Shown here: piece by piece, positions 1-11,700 of the stretch
Numbering within the stretch: the stretch's first letter is position 1
Layout of the letters: each line of letters opens with the position of its first letter
NCBI GenBank assembly: GCA_025917655.1
Contig: CP084608.1
Span: forward strand, 930,001-994,000
DNA from: Chlorella sorokiniana
Lineage: Eukaryota > Chlorophyta > Trebouxiophyceae > Chlorellales > Chlorellaceae
DNA length: 64,000 nt
Direction: 5' to 3'
Notes under the pieces: model-generated
Told to the model about the DNA's origin: nothing
What the model saw: only the letters and a program-made list of their open reading frames with translations
The model's database searches: none
Translations under genes and position numbers: made by a program

Positions 1-1348
1 TCCAGGGGCCACGACGCGGCGGGGCACGAGGTGCAGGACGCCATCTCCCCCTCCCTCCTCCTGCTGGTGAGCGGCGCGCACGGAGTGGGCAGGAACTGTG
101 CAGGCGCAGGTGGTGCTGCAGGTGACTACAGGGGGAGTCAGTCCAAGGGTGCGGCCCCGCCCTGCTCCGCCCTGCAGGGCGGCCCCGGCGTGGGCAAGAC
201 GACGGTGGACATGATGGTGCCCGACAAGTCGCGGCAGCACAATGTCATGGTGGAGGCAGTGCAGAACCACACCCCCGACGTGCGCCCGCTCGCCCTGCTC
301 CACCCCGACTGCCTCTGCTGCCTCTCGTGCTGCGCTGTGGATGGAAGGCCGCAGCAGCTGGTGCCAGCCTGTCCGTTTGAAGAAGGATGCCCGCCCAGCG
401 CAGGTGGTGATTGTGGACGAGATCGGGTCCTCCAGGGAGGTTGAGGCGGCCAAAAGCATCGCCCACCGCGGCGTGGTGCTGGTGGGCGGCCGCCGTGCAT
501 GCACAGCAATTCACATGTGGGTGGGTGCTGCACAGCGGCCTGCCCGGGCGTGCGTGCACCCGCTTCCCGTGCCACGCCCCCTTGCACCCTCCCCGCAGGT
601 GGGCACAGCGCATGGCAGGAGCCTGGCCGCGCTGCTGAAGAACGGCGAGCTGAACGGGCTGGTGGGCGGCGTGCACCAGGTCACTCTCGGGGACGAGGAG
701 GCGCGGCGCTCCAACAACGGGTGCGCGCCTGTGTGGCCAGCTGTGTTTGAGGGGTGCCAGCACAGGCAGGAAAAGCACCCAGACTGTGTTTCGGCACTGT
801 GCTGATTGCTCGACTGCACCAATCTGCGTGGCACTGGCTGCTTCAGAGGTGGGGCCCCTGCTTCGCTGCTGCCATCCCTGGCAGGAACAAGACGCGCACC
901 GAGCGGCGCGGCGAGCCCGCCTTTCCCACCCTGGTGGAGGTGCTGGCCCGCAACCGCTGGCGCGTGCACATGAACGTGGCGCGCAGCGTGGACGCCCTGC
1001 TGGCGGGCAGGTGGGAGGCAGGGGCAGGGCTGCGGTGATGGCCGGCAGGCGTCTTCGAATGGCCTCAGGTGCAGGCACTTGCAGCTTAAAGGCCTTCGTA
1101 GCCAGCAACCTTCCGCTGCAAGCCTGCTGCGCGGCTGGCGTCCCGCACACTGCCCCTGCAGGGAGCCCGTGACGCAGCTGCGCTGGGTGGCGGACGACGG
1201 GCGCTTGATGGTGCGCCTCGAGGGGCAGCCAGAGGGCAGCCGGCGCGGCGGCGGCGGCATGCGCGGCGCCGCGCTGGATGCAGCGGACAAGACGGGCAAG
1301 AGCGGCAAATGGTTTCAGAGCCTGCTGGCCCTCGCAGACCAATACTAG
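1..1348 (+). CDS. SPD1/Ycf45-like AAA+ ATPase (5' end outside window)
   Basis: A P-loop ATPase of the Ycf45/SpoIIIAA type; the plant member SPD1 is needed for early plastid development, so a plastid role is inferred. Exons read as 1-66, 178-279, 404-481, 599-720, 885-1010 and 1162-1348, all with GT-AG borders and matching phases. Visible motifs are the Walker A GGPGVGKTT, the family block RQHNVMVEAVQNHTPD, Walker B VVIVDEIG, a GTAHGRSLAALLKN stretch and TLGDEEARR. The stop is TAG at 1346-1348. Oddity: Walker A runs straight into the MMVPDKSRQH block, while relatives have about 40-45 residues between them (the segment with VVIVDTSNEI and GDGD). No intron is visible there, so this is either a real deletion or an assembly gap. 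The N-terminal exons lie before base 1. Confidence 0.88.
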
Positions 1349-1821
1349 CCAGACCACGGCATCAGAGCAACAGCAGCAGAGCCAGGCAGATACATGCAGC
1401 TCAGCTGTTGCCCCTTCCCTTTCGACACCGGATTCTGCGTAGCGGCCCCTCCCTAGTATGTGTCTTGCTGATTTAGATGAATGGTTTATCATGCATTACA
1501 CATGTGGCTGCCTTTTGTGTGTGGAAATGGTGACAGAGGCATGCTGGCGTGAGGAGCAGGTCAGAGGGAGAAGAGGCAAAGGTTCTGTGGGGGTACAGGC
1601 ATTGCTGATACACACTACGCACATTCCTGTGGCTGTGTTGCGACGGGTCGGGTCAGGCGGCAGGCGCCACACGTGGGCGGGCGCGCAACCGCGTCAGTGC
1701 AGAGCTGCTGGTCAAACCATCGCCAGCTGCTGCCGCGGCACGCTGGGCTGCAGCTGCAACCAAGTCCTCCAGCTGCGCTATGCGGCGGCAGCAGCCGAGG
1801 CATCGGGTGCCGTCAAGCCGC
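1349..1821. other. Convergent intergenic, no gene seen
   Basis: Lies between the 3' ends of the ATPase gene and H2A.Z. TTACA at about 1496 is TGTAA on the minus strand and suits the H2A.Z poly(A) signal. Nothing else was recognised. Confidence 0.5.
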
Positions 1822-2992
1822 TTAGAGCGGGGGCATGAGGGGGAAGCCATCCTTCTTGCCCTGCTTGTTGATGAGGGACTTGTGCTGCAGGCAGGAGCAG
1901 AAACGGAGAGACGCGCAGGGTTGGGAAGCGTAGGGTGCGTAGGCTGCTGGTGCGCTTCGTGCGGGCAGGACAAGCCGGGCCACAGGCAAAACCCGTCGCC
2001 AGCACTCACGATGTGGGGGATGACGCCGCCGCCCGCAATGGTGGCCTTGATCAGCGTGTCCAGCTCCTCGTCACCGCGAATGGCAAGCTGAAGATGGCGG
2101 GGGTGATACGCTTCACCTTCAGATCCTTGGAGGCGTTACCGGCCAGCTCCAGCACCTGTGGGGGCAGAAAAGCCACACGAATTCAGAGCAGCCCAACGCT
2201 GTGGCTTCTGCTGCCCCTGTTCATGGCCGAAATGCTTGCCAAGGGGCACCACCAAATGAGGGGAATGCAGAGGGTGTGTTGAAAAGGCGTGCCACAGCCC
2301 AAGAAACGCACGCTGTCGCAAGCTTTCCCCAAACAGGCCCACCTCGGCGGTCAGGTACTCCAGGATGGCGGCGGTGTAGACGGCGGCGGTGGCACCCACA
2401 CGACCGTTGGCGGTGGCGCGGCCCTTGAGCAGACGGTGGATACGGCCCACGGGGAACTGCAGGCACGGCACGCGCCGAGCGGGAGATGGGCTTCTTCTTG
2501 TCGCCACCCGCACCCTTGATACCGATGGTACCCTTGGCACCCTGCAGGCGCAGGTGGTGCAGGAGGGCGGGATGTTAGCGAGCGCCTGTCGTACAGCGTG
2601 GGTGCTCTGCTGCTCGTACACAGGGGCTGCCGCCGTTCAAGCCGCAGCACAGCTGTCGCTACTGGCGGTGCGACGGTGGGCAGGCCTGCCAGCCTGCTGG
2701 CTGTGCTTTGAGTGCACATTCGCTGTCCTGGGCCCACCCCAGAGGGTCCCAACTGCCGCTGGAGCCCGCAGCTGCAAAACACAGTTCAAAAGCGGGCGCC
2801 ACCGCGGGCCCCTGCTGGAGCTGCCTGCCTCTTCCCACCTTGCCGGACAGGCCCTTAGCACCTGCGAGCAGCCAGGGCGTGAATAGAGTCAGCGAGAGGC
2901 CCGGCACGGGCGCAAGCGGGCGGGCTGGGAAAAGGCGAAACGTCGATCGCACAGCTGCGGCGATGCCGACGGAGCTCACCCTTGCCAGACAT
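1822..2992 (-). CDS. H2A.Z: Histone variant H2A.Z
   Basis: A replication-independent H2A variant that replaces H2A in promoter nucleosomes via SWR1-type remodellers. Exons (minus strand): 2980-2992 (MSGKG), 2839-2861, about 2344-2541, 2010-2155 and 1822-1884, all GT-AG. Core histone signatures are [29 protein letters not shown] and [18 protein letters not shown]. The variant is set by the C-terminal [12 protein letters not shown], typical of H2A.Z rather than canonical H2A. The tail ends DGFPLMPPL. Introns also exclude a replication-type histone gene. Two single-base frame breaks interrupt the reading: one extra base near 2468 before LQFPVG, and one missing C in the run at 2099-2103 after RITP. 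Splice sites and all other residues are intact, so sequence error is likelier than a pseudogene. Confidence 0.93.
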
Positions 2993-4690
2993 GCTTGCTT
3001 GTTCTTTTGCGTCTGCGGCGGGAGGGGAGAGGCAGAGCGGGGCAAGGGAGGTGAGGGCGTTGAAATGGGGCGCAGCCAGGGAGCTGCGAGCCTTGTCAGC
3101 GACCGACGCCCCGCAAACATGGCTGAGAAGAACCAGACGGGGCACAAACAGGCAACGCGGAGGCCGGCCGACGGCACTCGCGAGGCCGCAAGCTAACAAC
3201 GGCTAGCTGAGGGCCTCAACCGGGCCGCTGCTACGCGCAAACAACAGTTCAGAATTTACCTGGGGTGCAAAGTGTAGGTCTGAGGGTGGAATAGCAGCGC
3301 TGGAGGACGCCGCGAGCCAAAACGGGCAGGCTATTCCTGCCTTCCACCCGCGCGAAGAAGGGCGCGGCAGATCTTGGCGGCCGCCACAGCTCCAGACCCT
3401 ACGCAATTCGCTTCAATCGGCGCAAACATCCTGTTGCAAGCCTCACGAGGGCCCCGCGAGCACCCGGCGGCGGCACCCCCTGCCCACGCTACCTCAGCTC
3501 GGTGCACTTCTATGCCTCATTGTCCCAAGACATCCTTAAGTGTAATTTTCTCATCTGATTTCGCCGCGCAGCCGCTTCGTAAGCACCGGCTGCATCATGG
3601 TTTCGCCCTGCAAGGGGTTCTGCTGTCGACTGGCGTCCGCTTGTGCTTTCCCTGATGAAGAGAACTTGTGGCAATTGCATCTTTTCCAAATATCTGGGTA
3701 ATGTCCTTGATGTGGATTGAAAGGCACACAACTGACATGGAGTTGCCTGTCTTTGGCTGCCTGACCGTTGCATTTCAATCGAACAATAAAGGCAACAGCT
3801 GGGCAGCAGCGGCAGGCGGTGCCGACCTGCCTCTCAACTGCAGCATGCGGAGCATCTGCACCTACTTTCAGTGTGAAGGTGTAATTATTAATAGCATCCA
3901 GGATGATGCTTGTCATGCAGGCTTTGGGCGGTTCCAATTTCGGCCGCTAGGCCTCCTGTCTGGCAGTTCAATCCTGCCTTGTTCATGAAGCCCAACACGC
4001 GTGGGAACTGTCTTGTCTTCAAACATGGCAGCACACCTTAAAGCACACCCATAGCTTGCAACAATCAGCCCTCAAGGACTGCACATGACCAACCCACCGT
4101 AGCTGGGCTTTCTACACGGTGATGCGCATGCGCAGGCACTGCCGGGGTGGTGCATTGCGATTGCATTGCCCACTCGCTACAGCACCTGTTGCAACAACCT
4201 CTTGAGCCTTTGAAGACATATTGCTACAGTCACAGGCGGGGATCAGCATAGAAAATTGATGGAATCATATGTGAGATATGTACAAACAGGTAAGGAACAG
4301 CTGCAAGGCATTTGCGCAGCGGTGATACCGGCATTGCATGCGTCAGTTGCTGAAAATCTTGCAGGCCTTGATATACTGCCGGCCAGTGATGTACAAGACG
4401 ATTGCAGGGCTTCTCTAAGATGGATCGCTCATTGGTGTTGCTTAGCAACAGCAAGATGATTGCCGCTGCTGCAGGGTACTGTGCAAGCGCTAGCAGGGCC
4501 AACGTCTGCTGGTGCTGCTGGTTTAATCTCGTGTATCAAGAATAGCGCCAGCTACCTAATGGGTGATAGAAGCGCCTGCATGCAGCAGGGGCAGGCAGCA
4601 AGATGTATAGTTTTGCAGGGAAACGCCTCCATGCTGAACCCAGTTGCAGGCTGCGCCCAGCAGGTTGGCCTGACACAAAGAGCCCCGCAC
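2993..4690. other. Upstream of H2A.Z, no gene recognised
   Basis: About 1.7 kb. The first 200 bases should hold the H2A.Z promoter and 5' UTR. Bases 3400-4690 are less GC-rich than the neighbouring genes. Open frames here have no recognisable domain. Part may be intron or 3' sequence of the small minus-strand gene that starts at 4900; a possible last exon (ALLSPIR, stop near 4555) is weak. Confidence 0.4.
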
Positions 4691-4900
4691 CTTGCAGCCA
4701 GCCATGAGCTTCAAGCGCCACCACGGCACCCCAGAGAAGTAGATCTTATGATATTCCTCCTCCTTGACACGGTTGCTGCCTTGGCGTGTCACAGGGACGC
4801 CGGTGCGCTTGCTGCCGCTCCGTGCCACCCCGCCACTGCGTTTGCTGCTGGCGGCAGGTCCGCGGGGGTGTTGAATCGGCGAATCGTGGGCTTTAGACAT
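4691..4900 (-). CDS. Small basic protein of unknown function (first coding exon)
   Basis: A 70-codon exon from ATG at 4900 to a GT donor (GTGCGG) after 4691. The protein starts MSKAHDSP, has a Ser/Arg/Lys-rich segment (about residues 17-45), then VKEEEY and IYFSGVPWWRLKLMAGCK. The exon's last part is hydrophobic and aromatic, unlike chance translation of GC-rich DNA, and may be the beginning of a membrane or partner-binding segment. An upstream in-frame ATG (MASLTADS) just before MSK could be the real start. The 3' exon is unresolved: an acceptor giving ALLSPIR and a stop is possible, for a 77-residue protein. I do not recognise the family. The reading is supported only by composition and a clean donor. 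Confidence 0.5.
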
Positions 4901-5514
4901 GGAATCAGCAGTCAAGGAAGCCATAGGCGGCAGCGTCCGAATAAAGACGCGCCCTACAGCGCTTCTCTTCCGTGGAATGAAAGGCCGCAGGCGCTGGCGC
5001 CTCAGCCGTGTCGACGGTGCCAAGGGCAAGCGGCGGGAGAGACTGCCGGGACCCCACGGAAGACACCTACCTTGGCCTTCTTCTGCCGCCGGGACGACGG
5101 GAACCCTTAGCGCGGGGCTGCATGGAAAAGTCATCCAACGTTCAACGATGCCAGCACCCACAAAAGTTAGGCTTGCGGGTTCAAAGGTGCCAGGCGTAGA
5201 CTGTAAAAGGTGTCCACCCAGCCTGCACAACATACCTGCAGGGCTGCTGCGCTCTCCCGCCTGAATGGCACAGGCTTTGCCACAGCCAGTGTCTCTGGAA
5301 CACACATGACGCACTTAGGCTTTAGACACAAGGATCAGGTGCACTCGACATTATTACGGACAGATGAGGTTCTCCATGTTTCACTATGAGAATCACAAAA
5401 CGCCAACGGCCCCGTAAAGCACAGGGCGGCGCCACGAGCGCTGCGCTGGGGTGCGTGAAGATAGCGATTAAGCATCCCTTGCGGTATGCGAAAATAACAA
5501 TAGTGCAGGTCTTG
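4901..5514. other. Divergent intergenic region
   Basis: Sits between the small minus-strand gene and the alanine-rich plus-strand gene; presumably the promoters of both. No motif stands out. Confidence 0.4.
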
Positions 5515-7426
5515 ATGCATTCCTTACAGCCAACGACGGGCCCCTTGCAGTGGAGGGCGCGACCTCCAGCGCTTGGCTCCTCTAAACTGCTCGTTGTGGC
5601 GCGAGCAGGCAAAACCAAGAAGGCGGCAGATGTAAAGACTGCAAAGAAGCGGGCGCCCAGCAAGGCGGGGAAGGCTGATGGCAGGGGCGCGAAGAGCGCC
5701 AACGACCAGAGCGGCGGCAGCGGTGCGGCCGGTGAGCACGGGCCTGGCTGCCTCTTTTGCCCTCCCATTGCTCCGTCGAACGCGCATTTATCGTGAACTG
5801 CCTTTGCAGCGACCGCGGCCGGCTTGGCCGGCCTGGGCGGGATCGTGGTGGCGCAGGAGGCCGTGACCGACATTGCCGCCGCGGGAGCCGGCGCCCTGAG
5901 CGCTGCTGCAGGAGCAGCGGACGTGGCAGCCAGCGTGGGAGCCGCAGCCGCTCCTGCTGCCTCCTTGGCAGATGTGGCTGCCACTGCAGCTCTCCCAACT
6001 GCCACAGCGGCCGAAGCATTGCTCTCGCAGCTGCCAGCTGCCGCGCCGGCGGTTGAGGCGGCGGCCAACGCCGCCGCTGCTGCTGCAGTGCCAGCCGCCG
6101 CGGTGGCGGAAGCGGTGGTGGTGCAACTGCCTGCAGCTCCTGCTGTGCCCGCTGTGGCAGATGCCGCCATGACCGCGCTGCCCCTCGCAGCAGCCGCTGA
6201 GGTGGCGAGCCAGCTGCCGGCGGCCGCCCCTGCAGCCATGGCCGGCGCCTCAGCCGCAGCGCCAGCAGTGGTCGCGCAGCTGCCGGCCGCCGCTCCGCAA
6301 CCGTGGCCTCCGCCTCTGCCGTCGCCCGACAATGCTGACGCAGCTGCCCGCTGCAGCACCCGCTGTGGTTGCCAGCACAGGCTCCGCAACGCCAGCGCTC
6401 GTCGCCGGCAGCTCCGCTGCCGCTCCGGCCGCCGAGGTGGTTGCCGGCGCGCTGCCTGCAGCCACGGCAGCCGAGGCGGTGGTGGGCCGGCTGCCCGGGG
6501 CCGCCCCTGCAGCCGGCGACGTGGCGGCGCAGGTGACGCGGCTGCTGGCGGAGGCGCCCGCCGTGGCTGGCCAGTCTGCCGAGGTGGCCGGCAAAACGGC
6601 GGCGGGGGCGTTGGGTGGGGAGGTGGAGGCGGCGGCAACCATGGTGCAAGACCTGGCGCAGGTGAGCTTTTATGTGTGTGTGGGAGGGGGAGAGGGAGGG
6701 GAAGGGATGACACTTGGCATACGGGCGTTTCACTGTGTTGGAGAGGCGCTCACTGCAACCGCCTGTGCGCTGCCCTGCCTGGGCCGACCCCTCGCCTGCC
6801 TGCATACCCCGCCACATGCGCAGGGCGGGCTGCTGGAAGCGGAGCGCGTCGCCTCCGCCGCGTCCAGCCTGGATGCAGCTGTGCTGACCGCCAAAGTGGG
6901 CGCCACCGCCGCCGCCGCCAAGGCAGCCTACGACCTGCTTGCCGACCCCTCCACACTGCGCCTGCTGGAAGCGGGCGCAGCGGTGGCGGTGCTGGGCCTG
7001 GTGGCGCCGCCGCTGCTGCGGGCGGTGCAGGCGGCGCGTGCGGCGGCGGCCAGCCTTTCCGCTCGGCAGCAGGCCGGCAGCCCGCCGTTGGCGCGCCCTG
7101 CGGCAGGTGCGGGGCATGCATGGCGTGCACAGCATGCACTGCCGACATGCCATGCCAGCTAACCTGTGCTCCTCGAGCTCAACGCCGCTGTGCCCCTGCT
7201 GCTGCGCCGCCCTGCAGATGCCAGCTGCGTTCATGGGGACCAGGCGGGGGTGGACCCGGCCCCGGATGTGGCCCACACCGAGGCAGTGCTGCCCAGCGAG
7301 GGAGCCGCAGCCAGCCCCGCTCTGCGGGAGGCTGCGCTGGCCGCCAGCGACAGCGCGCCAGGCGGGCACCTGCCAAAGGCCGGCGCTTCCTCAGGCAGCA
7401 CGCTGCCACGCGGCGGCTCAGCATAG
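5515..7426 (+). CDS. Alanine-rich repeat protein, probably plastid-targeted, with a C-terminal membrane segment
   Basis: The likely start is ATG at 5515, giving an N-terminus (MHSLQPTTGPLQWRARPP) rich in Ser, Arg and Leu with few acidic residues, like a transit peptide; a Lys/Ala-rich segment follows. Exon 1 ends at 5731 (GT) and exon 2 begins at 5810. Exon 2 encodes a long Ala/Pro/Val region in which units containing QLPAAAP recur at least five times, about 20-30 residues apart. Near 6300-6340 the frame changes, probably through two single-base errors. Later exons give coil-like Ala-rich sequence and a hydrophobic segment (AVAVLGLVAPPLL, near 6985-7020). The stop is TAG at 7424-7426, and TGTAA at 7679 is a suitable poly(A) signal. 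I do not recognise a family: the layout of transit peptide, Ala-rich coil and late membrane helix recalls thylakoid proteins such as CAS, but no rhodanese domain is visible. Confidence 0.6.
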
Positions 7427-7678
7427 CCTCCCAAGCCTGCGTGCTAATGCAGCCAATGTACTTCCAAGACACGCTTTAGTGGTTTTGCTGAGCTGATACC
7501 CGAGTGGGATACGGCAGGGTGGTTGTTGAACCCCATTACGCGTCCGCTGTTTTCCACGCTGCCCGATGTGGCATGATCCAGCCCTCTTGCTGGCCTGCAG
7601 TTTTGTTCTGAGTTGAGTGAAATCAAGTTATATTTGACTGGACTGAATGTCAAGCCTCCAAGGATACTAGGTTGATTG

Positions 7679-7683
7679 TGTAA
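7679..7683 (+). other. Poly(A) signal TGTAA
   Basis: About 250 bases after the stop of the alanine-rich gene; TGTAA is the usual chlorophyte signal. Confidence 0.55.
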
Positions 7684-7710
7684 AATTCCTCAGATCGAGG
7701 CGGCATATAG

Positions 7711-8595
7711 TCATGCGCTCGCAGGCAGCGGCTGCCCTGTGCCGCTTTTTCGCTTCTTCTTCTTTTTGCTCTGCGGCATGCTGTCAACCTTCAGCAGGTC
7801 GCTGCGAGAGAACGCGGCTGGCTTGTGGCTGGCGTGCTTGCCGTCGCCAAACGCCCTGCCCCGCCCTTCCTCCTCATCGCTGTCCTCCCCACCTCACGGC
7901 CGCCGCCGTTCTGTTGCTGCGCGCCCGCCTCTCCGGTGGGCTGCTGCTCCCGCTGCTCCCGCACCGCAAGTCTGTCGTGCTTGTGCACCGGGGCTGGGCT
8001 GTGCTTGGCTGCAAAGCCGCGGCGCCCGGCCGGCTGGACCTCCAAGCGCTGGCGTGCCTCCTCCTCCAACCGCTCCTCCCTCGACCGCTTGAGCTTGCCC
8101 TTGAGCCTCTGCTCCACTCCTGCCATCACGCCCACCGCCTGCGCCAGGCCCACCCAAGCCGCATCAGGCTGGGCCATTGGCGGCTCCTGCCAGCGAGGCA
8201 TGCGTCGAGAGGCGGCCCCGGCGCCTCACCTTGGAGTGCGGCAGGTGCTTGGCCCCCAGGCCCAGGCCCTGCCTGCGCCCCAACTCATACTCGGGGTTCA
8301 GCCCCTCCTGCTCCATCACCGCATCCACGTCCGACACACCCAGCCAGGCAGCCACCTGCAGAGGCGCCGCGGTGGGGCAGAATGCGACCAACATGTGGCA
8401 TCTGTACAAAGGTAGTCCCAGTGTCCATCATACGACAACCCACAACAGAATGTTTAGATAGAAGTAAACTGGAATCCCAACCCTCCAGGCAGCAGCGCAA
8501 GCAGCACCGTGACAAAGACAGGCGGCGCCCACCATGCTAAGCGCCTCGCCGCTGGCAACGATGTCATCATCACCGCCGGCTTCCTTTGTTGACAT
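7711..8595 (-). CDS. Small nuclear-type protein, DUF3245-like
   Basis: Three exons: 8533-8595 (MSTKEAGGDDDIVASGEALS), 8230-8355 and 7711-8186, with GT-AG borders and phase-0 joins. Exon 2 encodes VAAWLGVSDVDAVMEQEG and a Gly/Leu stretch ending GLGAKHLPHSK. Exon 3 begins EPPMAQPDAAWVGL and contains a basic, charged coil (EQRLKGKLKRSREERLEEEARQ, quoted in part). The end reads best after a frame change near 7880, giving an acidic patch (GEDSDEEEGRGR) and the lysine cluster SKKKKRKSGTG, which looks like a nuclear or nucleolar signal. The two short blocks and basic tail recall the small DUF3245 family of plants and fungi, whose function is not established. The link is from memory of the pattern and is moderate to weak. 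Confidence 0.6.
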
Positions 8596-8746
8596 TGCAA
8601 AGTTTCTCTCGGCGCCTGTCAGCCCTCAGGCTCAGCTAAATGCAGCCTAGGCGCCGCTTCAATGTGCACATGCAGTCACGCTTGCTCACAGGTCCCCTCC
8701 CTGCTGCTACCTCTCTCAAACTCTTAGTAGGCTGCAATGTAAGCAT

Positions 8747-11700
8747 TTGAGGGCCGATTCAACTCAAACAAGCGAAAAGAAAGCGCTCCTGCTGGGCGCG
8801 AATTATAAAGCGGGTTTCACAGCGCTTGCACTCCCACCCCCGGCACAATTGCAAACAATCAAGCTTGCATCGACCTTCGTTTCTTGGAGGCATGGTGGCC
8901 GGGTGCTGGAGGGGGGGCCGGACCCCCCGCCTGTCAGCTCCCTCTTGCACCTGCTTGACTGGCGGGGCCACGCCCTCCAATTTTGCTCGGACCAGCGCCT
9001 GAGATTTGTTGGCGATGCGAGCACCTCCGGCTGCGGCCTGGAAGCCTCCCAGCGGCGCCAGCCCTGGGTGCTTGCAGGCGCCGGGCCGGGCCGCTACACG
9101 CTGCGCCACGCCGCCACCGGCCGATTCTTGACAGCCGCGGGTGGCGAGCTGCAGCTGAGCGCCGCCCCAGAACCGCTGCAGCTCTTCATGGACATGGATC
9201 GACGTGAGTGCTTTCCGCAGCGGCGCAGGGTGGCCTCAGCGTGTTGGGTCTCTGCCCGCCGGCGCCCATTGCCGGTACAGGCGGCGGCAGCAGGCTCCAT
9301 GCCACCCTCGCATTTCATGCTTGTCCTCGCACGCTTCTCCTGCGTTGCTATGCATGAGAGGGTACACTGTCCTCTCGTTCTTCTTGCCTTGGACTCGGCA
9401 AAATTGCTGCTCCAGGACACAACCAGTGATGGATGGCCGCTGTGTGCCCGCTCCCCCTCCACCGCAGGCGTTGCCCTGCGCCTGGCAGGCAGCGCTTGCC
9501 TGCAGTCGGGCCCCGGCGGCGCTGCGCTGGCGGGCCGCCTGCCGCTGGGCCGCGACCGCTCCTCCAAGGTCTTCCGGCTGCGGGAGGCGGCCCTGCCGGC
9601 ACACGCGATGGCGGCCTGGCCGCTGCGCTGCTCCCTGCGCTGCGACCAGCACGGCTGCGGCTACCTGTCGGCGCCCGGCGGCGGCCAGGTGTCGGCGGCG
9701 GCGCCCGCCGCCTGCTGCAGCGAGGAGCTCGTGGTGGCCTTGGGGGATGCGGCGCCGCTGCGGGCGCAGGGCGGCGCCCTGCTGGCCCCCGGCTGCCGCC
9801 TGTGGACCGGCGACGGCGCCCGCCTGCTGTCGCATGAGCCCGACACCGGCCAGCTGCTGGCTGTGCCGCAGCACGCCGCCACCGGCAGAGAGCAGTTCAC
9901 CGTGCGGCTGGCGGAGAGCGGCGAGCTGAGCCTGCTGGCGGACCCTCCCACAGGCCAAGCGGTGTCGTCCGTGCAGGCGCCCCCGCTCTCCCGCTCCCCA
10001 GCAGCAGCAGCAGCAGTCGCAGCAGCAGCAGCAGTCGCAGCAGCAGCCGCAGCCACAGTGTCCCAGCGTGCCGTGTCCGCCGCCCAGCGGCGGCAGCACA
10101 GCCAGCAGCGCCGCCGAGCCGGCAGCGGTGGTTGTGGCGCGGGGCGGCGTCGTGGCCGCCTGCCCGGCCGCCGCCAAGCCCACCAGGTTCCATTTGGAGC
10201 TGGCCAGCTGCCAACCCGCGCTGCTGCTCACCGCGCACGGCCAGCTGCTGGGCTGCGCCGCGGCGGAGGCACGGCCGCGCGGCGCGCTGCTGCCGCCGCG
10301 CGCGCGGCGCGCCGGCAGCCGCGCGCGAGCGGCGGCGCTGGCAGCTTCCGCCTGGCTGCTGGAGCACCACGGCGACTGCGTGTACAGCCTGCGGCACGGC
10401 GACACAGGCAGGCAGCTGTACATCGACGACGCAGGCGCGCCCTGCCTGGATGTACGGGGCGGTACCGTAGTGTATCCCGACGAGCGCCTGCTGTTCTGGG
10501 TGGAGCCCGGCTGGGTGGCCCTGGAGGGCGGCCCCGCCCCCAGCTGCCAGCCTGGCAGCAGGGCCCCCCGCAGCGGCGCCCCCCCGCCGAAGCCCCCTCC
10601 CCGGCCCCCGGCTTCCTGCGGCCGCCGCCCGGCGCCGCCCTGCTGGCCGCCGGGTTCAGCCTGCGCTCCGTGCGCCGCGTGCGCGGCCGCCACGTGTGGC
10701 TGTCGGCGCTGCCAGATGGGCTGCTCACCACGGTTGCTGCGGTGGAGCGGCCGGGGCGCTGGGAGCTGTTTGGGGTGCTGGACTACAAGGTAAGCGGTGG
10801 ATGGGGGAGGGTAGAGGGGGATGCTGGGAGTGGTGATCAGTGCTGGTCAGGGCTTGCGTGCTCAGAAGCGGAGGCTGGGGCCCGCGTGTGGTGCCAAGCG
10901 GTGCCCCCGCGGCTGCCCTCCAGCCCCTGCTGTCGCCGACACCTCTCCTGCCTCTCTCCTGCGGCGCCTGCAGACCCTGCTGCGCAGCCCGCTGCAGCTG
11001 CTGGACCGCCTGCCCTGCATCCCAGAGGCGCACGAGGGCCGCCAGCCCTGCCCCCAGGCGGCGCAGCCGCTGCGCCGCGCGGCCAGCATGCAGGCCCTGA
11101 GCGGCGGCAGCGAGGGGGGCGGGGCCGCGCGGCGCCGGTGCGGGCGCTCGGCAGCGGCGGCGCTGTCGGTGGCGGCCTGCTGGCGGGGGGTCCCAGCCTG
11201 GCCACGGTTCTGGAGCACGGCGGCGAGCAGGGCCCTCCTCCCTCCCTCTTCGCCCACCCATCCCAGCAGCAGCAGCAGCAGCAGCAGCAGGATGGGGAGG
11301 GGGAGGGGCCTGCCCCCTGCGGGCCGCCCGGCCTCGGCCGCGGCCCCGCCGCAGCGCCAGCGAGCCCAGCCTGGCTGAGGTGCAGGCGGCGCGTTGCGCC
11401 CGCGACCGCCCGCGCTGGCTGGCCCAAGCGCTGGCGCCGCGCCCGCCGCCGCGCGGCTTTGGCCTCGCCTCGGCGGCGCCGCTCCAGGACCTGGCCTGCC
11501 GCCAGCTGTGCGCTGCGCTGGCGGCGCAGTGCGGGGGCGGCAGGGCGGGCGGGGGCTGCCCCGCGGGCGCCGCCGAGGCGCTGGTGCAGGAGCTGGGGGG
11601 CACCTGCCGGAGGAGGTGGCCGCGCGCATCGGGCGGGAGCTGCGCCTGCTGGCCTCCCCGCCCCGCCCACCAAGCTCAGCCTGCCCGCGCTGTGCAAGGC

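Noticed and set aside
5582-7369. Long minus-strand open frame, about 595 codons
   Set aside because: Antisense shadow of the GC-rich alanine-rich gene; composition is Arg/Pro/Gln-rich with no domain and no splice logic.
9236-10693. Long minus-strand open frame, 485 codons
   Set aside because: Antisense shadow of the fascin-like gene; low-complexity, no motif.
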